From NCBI GenBank assembly GCA_027669155.1, contig JAQEDR010000011.1, positions 4,573 to 68,572 on the forward strand: 64,000 nucleotides of DNA, in the 5' to 3' direction. The stretch is from Peptoniphilaceae bacterium AM52-5BH (lineage in GTDB: Bacteria; Bacillota; Clostridia; Tissierellales; Peptoniphilaceae). Each line of letters starts with the position of its first letter. Position 1 is the stretch's first letter. Below the pieces are notes generated by a model that saw nothing but the letters and a program-made list of their open reading frames with translations, made no database searches and had not been told where the DNA came from. Both the position numbers and the translations under genes were made by a program. Positions 1 to 8,191 of the stretch are shown piece by piece.

Positions 1-57
1 TTCTTTCTTATTTTATAAGTACATATAAATTTACTAATATACTAAGATTATGCCCAA

Positions 58-80
58 AAAACTCCCACTACGGGAGTTTT
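58..80. terminator. Bidirectional rho-independent terminator
   Basis: A perfect 9-bp stem (AAAACTCCC / GGGAGTTTT) with a 5-nt loop. The A-run on the left becomes a T-run on the minus strand, so it most likely ends the minus-strand transcripts of the ABC exporter and the small membrane protein next to it. Confidence 0.75.
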
Positions 81-127
81 ATAAAGCATATATTTAAAAG
101 AAATTTTTTGTTCTATTTCTCTTTGTG

Positions 128-295
128 CTACCTGCAATTATCTGATGGATTTCTAAATGCCGTGACAATAAATAAGATCCCTAAAATTAGAGTAATCACT
201 GAATAAGTTGCTTGGTCTTGCTTGTATGTAAAATATGCAACTATTAACCAAATTATACCAACTATAATTCTTATAGCCTTAGAACTATTAGTCAT
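128..295 (-). CDS. Small two-helix membrane protein, 55 aa, unknown function
   Basis: I read this short frame by hand. ATG at 295 is preceded by AGAAAGGAG at good spacing. The 55-residue product has two hydrophobic segments, roughly residues 8-21 and 31-46, separated by a short polar loop containing KQDQ, and a C-terminal tail with one Cys. It lies just downstream of the ABC permease on the same strand and ends before a terminator, so it may be the last gene of that operon. No family is recognised. The helical-hairpin form suggests a membrane-associated helper of the exporter, but that is only inference. Confidence 0.55.
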   Translation of the reverse strand: MTNSSKAIRIIVGIIWLIVAYFTYKQDQATYSVITLILGILFIVTAFRNPSDNCR

Positions 296-324
296 TATTC
301 TCTCCTTTCTATCAAATTTTATAA

Positions 325-1428
325 TTAAAATGTATTACACATTATTAGTAGCAAAAAACTAATCACAAAGACAATTATTGGTAGGATATACTTTCTCGGA
401 TGTTTCCATATCTCATTTTGTGTCTTTGTATTTGTTATAGGCTTTAGACTTTCAAGCTTATGAGATACAAAGACTTCAACTATTGTTACGATGACCATAT
501 TTACTATAAGTAAATAGCTTGGATCAATTTTATTAAAATTAATCACAACAATCATGGCATTGATGACTAGAAAATATAAGGCTAGAACTTTAATATAATC
601 TTTTTGCAAACTAGCCTTAGTATTTGGAAACATCTTTCCGTAATTTCTCAAATCTTCACTTGATGAAAACATGGTCAAAAGCGGTGCATTTACAGCCCCT
701 ATTGCACATGCAATAACAACACCAATGTCGCCTGGCAGAGCCAAGGATGCAAAAAAAATCATTATTATAATTGCTAAAGAGTTTATTATGTACACACTCT
801 CAGCAAAGGCAAATTTTAAGAAATAATTTTTAATATGAACTTTATTAATTTTACTATTAGTTCTTGTAGAGAAATATATATTCTTTAGCAATACTGAAAC
901 TATTGCAATATCAACTAGAGAAGCTATACCCCCATAAAAAAATCTATAATTTATGATCACATACAGGGTAAGAAGCGATAGGGCTAGGATAATCAAAAGT
1001 TTTCCTATGGATAGATTTAAGGTATTACTTGCTGCAGCAAAAAAAGTTATAACTAGCATAATTAAAATCACTTTGATGTAAAAATCAAATGGAGTTTTTA
1101 ATAGGTAAAGAGCTATAAAAACTAAAACTAGCTTACTAAAAATAGTATCTATGATTATAGCTAGGATAACATTCCTATTTAAACTTTGATTACTAACTGG
1201 CAAGGCATAATAGGATAAAATCCTGTCATTTGCAACATATCCTCTGATATAGTAAAAAATTGATCCAGCAAGAGCAAAGGCTACAAAAATTAGAAATCTT
1301 TCGTTAAAGACTATATCTTGCCTGTTATTTAAAAGTATATCTAAATTGACATAGACAACTATGGCATAGATTAGATATTTTATAAGTCTTTGTCTATCAA
1401 AAAGGTCCTTGACAAAAAGTTTAAACAT
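325..1428 (-). CDS. ABC-2 type transporter permease
   Basis: About 367 residues with many hydrophobic segments and few charged residues, the pattern of ABC-2 exporter membrane subunits. It starts MFKLFVKDLF; ATG at 1428 has GGAG six bases upstream, so I prefer it to the upstream ATG at 1440. The start overlaps the stop of the ATPase gene by 8 bp, which implies translational coupling. Together the two genes form a half-transporter-type exporter of unknown substrate. No motif identifies the cargo. Bacitracin or lantibiotic export is a typical role for such pairs, but nothing here shows it. Confidence 0.8.
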   Translation of the reverse strand: MFKLFVKDLFDRQRLIKYLIYAIVVYVNLDILLNNRQDIVFNERFLIFVAFALAGSIFYYIRGYVANDRILSYYALPVSNQSLNRNVILAIIIDTIFSKLVLVFIALYLLKTPFDFYIKVILIMLVITFFAAASNTLNLSIGKLLIILALSLLTLYVIINYRFFYGGIASLVDIAIVSVLLKNIYFSTRTNSKINKVHIKNYFLKFAFAESVYIINSLAIIIMIFFASLALPGDIGVVIACAIGAVNAPLLTMFSSSEDLRNYGKMFPNTKASLQKDYIKVLALYFLVINAMIVVINFNKIDPSYLLIVNMVIVTIVEVFVSHKLESLKPITNTKTQNEIWKHPRKYILPIIVFVISFLLLIMCNTF

Positions 1429-2131
1429 TGCTAGCTCCAAATGACTTCATAATCTCATCAGAACTTAATTTTTCTACAATTTGTTTTTTCTCACTAAACT
1501 TTCCATTGTGAAGGAGTATGTATGAATCAGCAACTTCATTTATAGATTCGAGTATGTGAGTAGACATAAAAACCGAACCATATTTCTTGTATTTTTTTAA
1601 TTCTTGATACAAAAATACAGTTGATTCAAAGTCTAGGCCATCTACAGGCTCATCTAAGACTAAAAAGGGAAGTTTAAGCCCAAGAGCTGCTATTATGTAA
1701 AATTTTTTGGCATTTCCCATAGACAAATCTTTGAGTACATATTCTTCATATTTATTAAAATTAAATCCATCAATCAGTTTTTTAATATAAGCTTCATCAA
1801 TTTCTCTGCCATAAATCTTGTGAAGAAATTCCGTATATTCCCAAAAACTCCAATACCTAAAGGCTGTATCATCTGAAAAAACTGCTATCCTATTTTCTTT
1901 AAAATATGGATCTTTGAAATCAGAGCCCTTGCCCATAAATCCTATCTCAGATACTTCATATTTCGGATGTATATCCATAATAGTTTTAATAAAGGTAGTT
2001 TTTCCAGAACCATTGCTACCAACCAAAGCCACAACTTCATTTTGACCTATAGTAAAATCACATGAGTTTAAAATTATCTTATCTTTTGTATAATAAGCAC
2101 TCAGCCCTTTAATATCTAGTAAATTATTCAC
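1421..2131 (-). CDS. ABC transporter ATP-binding protein
   Basis: 236-residue ATPase. It has Walker A GSNGSGKTT, an LSMGNAKK-type signature, Walker B FLVLDEPVDGLD and the switch-region STHI. The start is GTG at 2131: TAGGAGG lies seven bases upstream, while the longer frame to 2152 would place that Shine-Dalgarno inside the gene. It pairs with the ABC-2 permease immediately downstream, with overlapping stop and start. It energises export by that permease at the cytoplasmic membrane; the substrate is unknown. Confidence 0.9.
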   Translation of the reverse strand: MNNLLDIKGLSAYYTKDKIILNSCDFTIGQNEVVALVGSNGSGKTTFIKTIMDIHPKYEVSEIGFMGKGSDFKDPYFKENRIAVFSDDTAFRYWSFWEYTEFLHKIYGREIDEAYIKKLIDGFNFNKYEEYVLKDLSMGNAKKFYIIAALGLKLPFLVLDEPVDGLDFESTVFLYQELKKYKKYGSVFMSTHILESINEVADSYILLHNGKFSEKKQIVEKLSSDEIMKSFGASNV

Positions 2132-2356
2132 TATCCGCCTCCTAGTCACCATTTTACCCAGTTATTAAGCTTATTTTGTAAAATATCTTTAACAAAAGTC
2201 TCCATTGAAAAAATTCCATATGAGCAATTATATACATATAAACAGAGGTGACAATGTCAAGTATCAAAGATGAGGATATATCATTTGTTTAGGCAATCTT
2301 TTTAAGGTTTTTGGTGATTCCACTAGTCTTAGGATCATGAATGTGCTTTTTAATGG

Positions 2357-2957
2357 GCACTATTTGATAATGTTCATGAGCCGATTATTGATTAAGGAAC
2401 CTTTGATATTGCAAAAAGGATAAGAAAAACAAGACGAGTTCTTAACAATTTAGGAGAAATGCCTACACTATCTGGTATGCTCTATTGTTGAGGCTTTGGA
2501 TCAAAATTATATCAAGTAAGAGGTAAAGGATGGTCTGATGATAAAGAATACTTCATTTGTGCATCCTATAGAAAGCAAAAAGGAAAATGTACTTCCCATC
2601 AAAATAAGAATATTCAAGTTGAAGAAATTTTTCTGAGGGAGATTAGGGAAGTTACAGCCTTTACAAATGACCATAATGATGATTTGTAGATTTAGTTTTG
2701 AAGAAGAAAACCTACATAAAAATAGAATAGCTTAACTTGAGGAAACTATTACAAAATCACAAGAGAAAGAACTTAATGTGGAATCATTCATAAAACTTGT
2801 GAGCAAGTACAAGGATATAAAGGAACTTGATCCAGAAATAATTAGAACTCTTGTAGATAAGATTTATCTAGTACAATCAGAAAAAGTTCCAGGTACAAAT
2901 TTAAAGAAACAAACTATTTGGATTTATTGTAACTTCATAGGGAAAATTGACATATAA
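2357..2957 (+). pseudogene. Decayed large serine recombinase, C-terminal part
   Basis: Pieces of a large serine recombinase can be read across frames: HEPIID, then RIRKTRR, a recombinase zinc-ribbon stretch (SGMLYC, stop, GFGSKLYQVRGKGW, EYFICASY) and a C-terminal DUF4368-like tail (ELDPEIIRTLVDKIYLV, IWIYCNFIGKIDI, stop). Several in-frame stops and frame changes are present. The N-terminal catalytic serine domain is absent, so the gene is dead. It is the relic of an integrative element. The sequence from about 2153 to 2356 shows no gene. Confidence 0.8.
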
Positions 2958-2958
2958 A

Positions 2959-2992
2959 AATCGGCACAAAGGTTAATACCTTAATGCCGATT
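2959..2992 (+). terminator. Terminator-like hairpin behind the recombinase relic
   Basis: AATCGGCA pairs with TGCCGATT and an inner AAGG pairs with CCTT. The hairpin follows the recombinase stop by one base. A nearly identical hairpin with the same preceding bases occurs at 38221-38253. Confidence 0.6.
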
Positions 2993-3038
2993 AAATTTTA
3001 AGGAAATAAATCCCTAATTAAGAGCCCCTAGCAGCTTC

Positions 3039-3677
3039 TTATTTGATGTTTTTGAGAAAATCAAAGGCCCAGGCAGCATCTATAACTTCTGCCTTTTCTT
3101 CAAAATATGGGCTGTACTGGTCGTAGATTTTCTCGTAGATTTCTCTTAGGAAAGGAAGCTTCATAGAATCTCCTCCTCTAGTTTGGATATCAAAGGACTC
3201 GTCCAAGCCGTATCGAAAGCTTGCTACTTGGTCGTGACTTAGGCTTAGGTCATCGCTTTCTAGAAGGATATATTTCATAAGCTCAGTTGCTCTTATAGAA
3301 AGTCCCGCTTCCATTAGGATAATCTTTTCTCTTAAATCATTTATCTCTGTCGTAAGGATCACTTCAAACTTCTCAGCTTCATTTTTCCTTACTGCATCGA
3401 GGAGCTTGAAGGAAGACCTTAGGGCAATCCTGTTTTTGACATCTACGAAGTTTGGGTCGTTGATAATCATAAACTTAAGAGAGTCATCTGTGTAGACAAA
3501 TCTATAGTTTAGGACAAATTCATGTCCGCACTCAGGGCAGGTCGCTTGAGCAAAAGTCCCTTTTAGGATTTCTTCCCTTTCGATTGAATCTTCAAAAACT
3601 GCTGTATTAAATTCACCATCAAAACCATGACCACATTCAGGACAGGTCATGTGAAATTCTTTTAATCTTTCCTTCAT
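3039..3677 (-). CDS. CpXC-domain protein
   Basis: 212 residues. The N-terminus carries two CPECGH motifs (about residues 12-17 and 48-53), the paired CPxC knuckles that define the CpXC domain; they probably bind one zinc. The rest is soluble and helical with no membrane segment. ATG at 3677 is preceded by GAAGGGG. The function of CpXC proteins is not established. It stands alone between a decayed recombinase and an ECF S-component gene. Confidence 0.75.
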   Translation of the reverse strand: MKERLKEFHMTCPECGHGFDGEFNTAVFEDSIEREEILKGTFAQATCPECGHEFVLNYRFVYTDDSLKFMIINDPNFVDVKNRIALRSSFKLLDAVRKNEAEKFEVILTTEINDLREKIILMEAGLSIRATELMKYILLESDDLSLSHDQVASFRYGLDESFDIQTRGGDSMKLPFLREIYEKIYDQYSPYFEEKAEVIDAAWAFDFLKNIK

Positions 3678-3731
3678 AATAACCCCTTCATTTTTCTTTC
3701 TAAGTTAATAAATACCCAAAATCCCCCTATT

Positions 3732-4277
3732 TTATTCAAACTTTACTGATTTAAGCAAAGGCATGGCAAGGATAAAGGCGATGATTATAGAAATTAGGGC
3801 GTTAAATAAAGAAACTCCCGCCTTTGGTATAAGTTCTGCCATAACAGCTTCATTGGTAAAGCCCATCACAAATTTATTTGTAATATAAGTCTTTAGTAAG
3901 TACAAGAATACGTAGGTAAGCTGACCTAAGATAGCAGCAATAACTAGTCTTTTCTTATCGACAAGCTCATTTCTCTTCCTATAGATTGCTCCTGCGACAA
4001 AGGCTAGGGCAAACTTTGTAACGAAAGTTATAGGTGCTGAAGTAAAATATACTGGGTCGAATAGGTCAAATAAGGCAGAGCCAAGTCCTGCCGCAAGTCC
4101 ACCGAAGCCCGGCCCCATAAGGATTCCTGCCAAAAGACAAAATACATTTCCTAGATGAAATCTAGTCTGACCAAAAGGTGTCACAACTGGAATTTGAAAA
4201 AATCTGGAAAATATGTAGACTAAGGCTGTAAAAAGCGCAACATAAACCAGCTTTTTGGTTGTTAAATTTTTATTCAT
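3732..4277 (-). CDS. ECF transporter S component
   Basis: 181 residues with about six hydrophobic helices. The opening pattern TTKKLVYVALFTAL is the usual start of ECF S-components, which use the alanine-rich first helix to contact EcfT. The segment FHLGNVFCLLAGILMGPGFGGLAAGLGSAL is typical of the family and points to a vitamin or small-molecule binding subunit. No energising EcfAT module lies in the window, so it probably shares one encoded elsewhere. The substrate cannot be told, and no riboswitch is visible in the short divergent promoter region. Confidence 0.85.
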   Translation of the reverse strand: MNKNLTTKKLVYVALFTALVYIFSRFFQIPVVTPFGQTRFHLGNVFCLLAGILMGPGFGGLAAGLGSALFDLFDPVYFTSAPITFVTKFALAFVAGAIYRKRNELVDKKRLVIAAILGQLTYVFLYLLKTYITNKFVMGFTNEAVMAELIPKAGVSLFNALISIIIAFILAMPLLKSVKFE

Positions 4278-4349
4278 AAAACCTCCTCGAAAAATATTTC
4301 ATTTATAGTATAACACAAATTGTAAAGTAAAAATATAAGAGGTGATAAA

Positions 4350-5015
4350 ATGAGTAAAAATTTAGGACCAATACATTACATTATGTATGAAAAAATAAAA
4401 TTTCAAGATAAAATAACAGATTATATAATGGAAGGAAAGACAGAAGAGATCGATAAGGACTTTCCAAAAGTAAAGACAGATCCCCTAGAAGACTTATTAG
4501 ATCAAGAAAATATCCACGGCTGGCTATCTTCTAGAATCGACATGGTCGAAAATAGACTAGCAAGGGCTATAAACTTAGCAGAAAATCCAGTAGAAAAATT
4601 CTACGAACTAGGAAAAATCGAAGGAAGTAAGGAAAAACTTGATAGCTTCGAAGAAGTCTTCGACAAACTAAACCTAAGACTTCTAGACGGCATGCCATGT
4701 GACAGGGCACTTAGAGCAGGAATGGACGAGGACGGAAATCTACTTCTAATCACAGACACCAACCTCCACCAACAATACGAAAATGAAGCAATAAACCCAG
4801 AAGACTCCCTAACAGACAGCTGCGAAGGAGGCCACGACCACGACAGCCACGAGACATTTGAAATAGGAAAAGTAAGTGGAGTAGAAAATAAAAAAGAAAA
4901 ATCCAAATACCATCAAATGAGATACGAATTTATAAAAGGATTTCTAGAAAATACTCCATTTAAGGCTGAGCTTTTGGATGGAGTGAATATTAAAATTGGG
5001 AAGGAGACATTTTAA
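4350..5015 (+). CDS. Conserved-looking protein with His/Cys cluster, function unknown
   Basis: 221 residues, acidic, soluble, no signal peptide. AGAGGTGATAA precedes ATG at 4350. A CEGGHDHDSH cluster near residues 158-167, flanked by acidic stretches, looks like a metal-binding loop. The N-terminus (LGPIHYIMYEKIKFQDKI) and C-terminus (residues 190-215) are predicted helical. It is transcribed divergently from the ECF S-component gene. I do not recognise the family. A metal-handling or regulatory role is possible but unproven. Confidence 0.65.
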   Translation: MSKNLGPIHYIMYEKIKFQDKITDYIMEGKTEEIDKDFPKVKTDPLEDLLDQENIHGWLSSRIDMVENRLARAINLAENPVEKFYELGKIEGSKEKLDSFEEVFDKLNLRLLDGMPCDRALRAGMDEDGNLLLITDTNLHQQYENEAINPEDSLTDSCEGGHDHDSHETFEIGKVSGVENKKEKSKYHQMRYEFIKGFLENTPFKAELLDGVNIKIGKETF

Positions 5016-5097
5016 AATATCTGAGACTAAATATTTTAGATAGTAGTATATCTGGATATTAAAATTAATCTTAATGCAAGGTTGGACCCTTCGAACC

Positions 5098-5795
5098 TCA
5101 GGGAGACAGCTAAGGGGGCGGCAGAGGCCCCCTCTACCTTTCTCCCTGAACCCTCTTTTCATTCACCCCCTCTGCTCCTTAGCGGAGTGCGGAAAAGGTC
5201 GATTTGCCTCGCAAATCTTTGTTGGTAGGGGGATATCCTTGTTTTACTTGTCCTTGGGTTTAACAATGTCTAATCTTCGTCTCTCTAAAAATCGATAACT
5301 CGCTAACGCTCAAACAAATCGATTTTCTTAACGAGAGACTTGATTAGACATTTCTACCCGTCTATGGAGTAAGGAAAGAAGTAAGCTTTGCCTTTGGCAA
5401 AGCGTGTCATGTTTTTTATATTTTACATATTACCTAAAAATAATTCTGATGTAGCGAAGCTACGAGGAATTTTCTAGTTTGTTTAGATAAGAATAAACTA
5501 TATACTTTGCATATCTTATAAATAACCTTTACCGGGTTGCATGTATAATCAGAATGAGCGTTAAGAAAATTTATCTGTTTGAGCGTAGCGAGTTATAAAT
5601 TTTTAGCGAATGATGATTAGGAATCCCCAGCTGCTAAACAAATTAAAACGAAGGGTTCTGCCTACAAAAAAAGATTGGCGTTAGCCAATCATCTAGTTTC
5701 GCACTCCGCTAAGGAGCAGAGGGGGTGAGGGGAAAAGGGGTTCTAGGGGAAAGACTGGAGGGGGCCTCTGCCGCCCCCTTAGGCTGTCCCCTAGA
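5098..5795. repeat. Inverted pair of structured GC-rich repeats
   Basis: The 870-bp gap between the 4350-5015 gene and the FUSC genes holds no credible gene. Instead there are two diverged copies of one roughly 250-300 bp element in inverted orientation (about 5090-5370 and 5545-5800). Each has an outer stem (5098-5106 with 5141-5149; 5742-5750 with 5787-5795), an inner AGGGGGC/GCCCCCT stem, a CTCCTTAGCGGAG hairpin, a short hairpin (5201-5217; 5673-5690) and a long-loop stem (5288-5326; 5566-5603). Paired bases differ between copies but pairing is kept. The central 5400-5540 stretch is AT-rich with no evident feature. Confidence 0.75.
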
Positions 5796-5868
5796 GAACG
5801 AAGATATTAACTTTATTATAATAATAACTAGATTGTTCAGATAACTATATCAAAATATTTTTAGTAAA

Positions 5869-5889
5869 AGATATTTTAGAAAAATATCT
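5869..5889 (-). terminator. Terminator hairpin of the FUSC operon
   Basis: Perfect 9-bp inverted repeat AGATATTTT / AAAATATCT with a 3-nt loop. It overlaps the stop of the last FUSC gene and is followed on the minus strand by TTTTACT. Confidence 0.5.
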
Positions 5890-6430
5890 ACCTCTCCCAC
5901 CTGTCTATCCCATTTTTCTTAAGGAACCTTCTTTTTCTATAAGATATTTCCGCTCCGTTTATTATTATCGAGATTACAACTCCTATCAATGTATCCAGAG
6001 TCCTATTGAAGGCGAAAAGGACTGGGAGGTCTGTAGTTTGGTTTACGTTATCTAATGTGATTGATAAAAACACTATGGCCATTATTGTTAGGGCGTTGTA
6101 GCGCTTTAGATGGGCCATGATCCAGATTATTAGGCCTACTATTAGGCTCATTAGGAAAAAGTCTAGGATGTAAGGCTCACTAAAATCTGGGATCACTATT
6201 AGATAGATTAGTCCTATGATACCTCCAAGGATTGTTCCTATTACCCTATTTATCCCTATGTCTTTTGTATCTACTAGGTTGGTCTGCATAGAGATTATCG
6301 CTGCTATTGAGGAATTTATCGGAAGGCCCTCTCCAGGCCTTAGTTCTGATATTACCATGGAGAAAAAGACTGCGAGGACTGTTTTTATTATCCTAAGGCC
6401 CGGTCTTTTTATCTTTGATATTTTAGCCAT
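5888..6430 (-). CDS. FUSC / aromatic acid exporter family membrane protein (second copy)
   Basis: 180 residues with about four hydrophobic helices, matching the N-terminal membrane domain of the aromatic acid exporter family 1 (DUF939/FUSC). The hallmark block AAIISMQTNLVDTKDIGINRVIGTILGG is present. ATG at 6430 follows AAAGGAGAAAGCC and overlaps the end of its neighbour. It is a paralogue of the 6423-6920 gene, with which it shares the RPG.RIIKT, INR.IGT and NR..DT.IG blocks. The two short subunits may assemble together; the substrate is unknown. Confidence 0.8.
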   Translation of the reverse strand: MAKISKIKRPGLRIIKTVLAVFFSMVISELRPGEGLPINSSIAAIISMQTNLVDTKDIGINRVIGTILGGIIGLIYLIVIPDFSEPYILDFFLMSLIVGLIIWIMAHLKRYNALTIMAIVFLSITLDNVNQTTDLPVLFAFNRTLDTLIGVVISIIINGAEISYRKRRFLKKNGIDRWER

Positions 6431-6920
6431 GGCTTTCTCCTTTTCTAAATTTAAAGTCCACCCAGTTTACAAAAAGCGCTGTAAATATTCCTATTATAGT
6501 GTCGATTATCCTGTTTAAGGCAAAGGCGACAGGTCCTGCCGCGTCATGAGCGTGGTTGATAGTAACTGATAAGAATACAATCGCTGCAATAGTTATGGCA
6601 AGATTTCTCTCAAAACTTGCTAGCACCCAGATAAGAATAGTTACGACGATTGAAAGAAGAAGAATGTTTAATTGCTGAGGGAGTTTAGCACCTCCTATGT
6701 ATAGTAAATAGACTAGTCCTGTTAGTCCTCCAATTATAGTTCCAATCGCCCTATTAATCCCCTTTACAAAGGTCGAAGCTACGTCTTGTTGCATGCAAAT
6801 TATCGCTGCAATCCCACTATAAAAAGGTAGGCCGCTTGCCCTTAGGTTGGAAAGAATCATTGATAGAAATAGGGCAAGGCCAGTTTTTATGATCCTTGCT
6901 CCCGGTTTTTTTATTTGCAT
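6423..6920 (-). CDS. FUSC / aromatic acid exporter family membrane protein (first copy)
   Basis: 165 residues, hydrophobic, same family as the next gene, with KPGARIIKTGLALFLSM, AAIICMQQDVASTFVKGINRAIGTIIGG and LNRIIDTIIGIF. It contains only the membrane part and lacks the cytoplasmic domain that follows in longer FUSC proteins. It overlaps the nucleoside-hydrolase-like gene upstream and its paralogue downstream, so all three genes form one tightly coupled operon on the minus strand. Confidence 0.8.
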   Translation of the reverse strand: MQIKKPGARIIKTGLALFLSMILSNLRASGLPFYSGIAAIICMQQDVASTFVKGINRAIGTIIGGLTGLVYLLYIGGAKLPQQLNILLLSIVVTILIWVLASFERNLAITIAAIVFLSVTINHAHDAAGPVAFALNRIIDTIIGIFTALFVNWVDFKFRKGESHG

Positions 6921-7750
6921 AATTTGCCTTCGATATATTCTAAGAAGCTTTCTTCATTTACTCTGTTGGCTAGATATACCTTTCTTCTCGAATTAACCCT
7001 AATCATCTCCCCAACATTTTCTTCATCGTCTACCTTAACGCCTGTTTCTTCAAAAATAAAGGCTTCTGGCTTTTCTACTAGGTAAAGTAGGAGGGGGCCG
7101 TATAGGAATCTCTTATCCTTATCATCCTTAAGTCTTTCTATAATCTCTTTGTTTTTATTATCTCTATAAAGAGATTCTAGGAAGGAATCTGTTACTTCTA
7201 TCCCATCTGCTAGGTTTTTGGCTAGGATAAAGATATCGATAGATGAATTTAGGATTTTGTTTATGGCCTGAGGATCTTCCTTAAAATTAAAGTCAGTCCC
7301 ATAGAGATTGCCCCCGCTTATAAAGATATGGGATATATAATCTTCTAGGTCCTCGTATTTGTCTAGGGCCCTTGCTATATTAGTTAGGGGGCCTGTAGCG
7401 ATGATATCAATCTTGCCACAATCTTGAGCTATGTCATAGATCTGATCTTCTACATCCATTTCTTCCAGATAATCCTTGTGATTGTTATAGTGGAAGATGT
7501 CTCCTGCTTTAGTTGCCATTTTATCTTCCTTGAGATTTTCCTCATAGCCCTTTGCTATAGGAAGGAAGAGCTCGTGACTTTCATTAAGGCCTAGGATATT
7601 ATCTGCTCCAGCTTCTGCTGTCATTTGACTTCTGATTGATGAAAGGCCTACTAGCTCGAAGTTAAAGGACCTAAAGGCCATATCGAGCATCAAGGCCTCG
7701 TCATTTGAGAAATTTGTATCTATATATAAAAATGCTTTTTCTTTTTGCAT
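6911..7750 (-). CDS. Nucleoside hydrolase-like protein with altered active site
   Basis: 279 residues with the overall pattern of inosine-uridine nucleoside hydrolases: an N-terminal Asp-rich loop, LVGLSSI, an AGADNIL stretch, the central ATGPLTNIARAL block and FISGGNLYG. The metal-binding motif DTDxGxDDA is replaced by DTNFSNDEA near residues 11-19, and the C-terminal HDP motif by YGP (about residue 218). Known enzymes of the family need the Asp cluster to hold calcium and the His as proton donor, so this protein is probably a catalytically altered relative. It heads the operon with two FUSC proteins. GAGGTATT precedes the start. Confidence 0.7.
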   Translation of the reverse strand: MQKEKAFLYIDTNFSNDEALMLDMAFRSFNFELVGLSSIRSQMTAEAGADNILGLNESHELFLPIAKGYEENLKEDKMATKAGDIFHYNNHKDYLEEMDVEDQIYDIAQDCGKIDIIATGPLTNIARALDKYEDLEDYISHIFISGGNLYGTDFNFKEDPQAINKILNSSIDIFILAKNLADGIEVTDSFLESLYRDNKNKEIIERLKDDKDKRFLYGPLLLYLVEKPEAFIFEETGVKVDDEENVGEMIRVNSRRKVYLANRVNEESFLEYIEGKLCK

Positions 7751-7863
7751 AATACCTCACTTTGACCTTACTATACTAAATTTTTCGCCACTTTTCAAAG
7801 TAGCTTAGAGGAAGCTTTTATTAAAATTTCAACAATTGGGTAAGAAATATGTGAGGTGATAAT

Positions 7864-8139
7864 ATGAAAATTATTTTTAATAAAGAAGAAAAAGAAGCTC
7901 AAGCTATAGACGATGGAAAAAAGGTTGGTTTTTGCCAATTTGAAGAAAGTGATGGCCTATACAAGATTACTCACACAGTTGTAGATAAAGAATACGGCGG
8001 CCAAGGCCTTGCTGGAAAGCTCTTAGATGAAGTAGTTGCTGCTGCTAGGGAAAATAATAAGAAGATTCTTCCAATCTGCTCCTATGCTGTAAAGAAATTC
8101 GACGAAGATGAAAAATACAAGGACGTCGATGCAAGATAG
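7864..8139 (+). CDS. GNAT-fold N-acetyltransferase, short YjdJ/Gtn10 type
   Basis: 91 residues, the usual length of the small acetyltransferase-like family (Acetyltransf_CG). It shows ITHTVVDKEYGGQGLAGKLL, which is the acetyl-CoA binding V..EYGGQGLA loop, then VVAAARENNKKILPICSYAVKKF, the conserved C-terminal strand with Cys and Tyr. GTGAGGTGATAAT precedes ATG. The substrate is unknown. The gene is monocistronic and faces the MATE gene across a shared terminator. Confidence 0.85.
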   Translation: MKIIFNKEEKEAQAIDDGKKVGFCQFEESDGLYKITHTVVDKEYGGQGLAGKLLDEVVAAARENNKKILPICSYAVKKFDEDEKYKDVDAR

Positions 8140-8152
8140 TCCTCAATCTTAA

Positions 8153-8191
8153 AAGAGTGTTCATGGATTTATACCGTGAGCACTCTTCTTT
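8153..8191. terminator. Bidirectional terminator
   Basis: AAGAGTG pairs with CACTCTT, extended by a second 7-bp stem with wobble pairs; T-rich on both sides. It lies between the converging GNAT and MATE genes. Confidence 0.75.

Noticed and set aside
4601..4906. Minus-strand open frame of 101 codons inside the 4350-5015 gene
   Set aside because: Composition (Ser-rich, no ribosome site) is that of a reverse-strand shadow of the plus-strand gene.
4944..5298. Open frames in the 5.0-5.3 kb repeat region (72 and 74 codons)
   Set aside because: They run through the GC-rich hairpins of the structured repeat, have no ribosome sites and change frame between the two copies.
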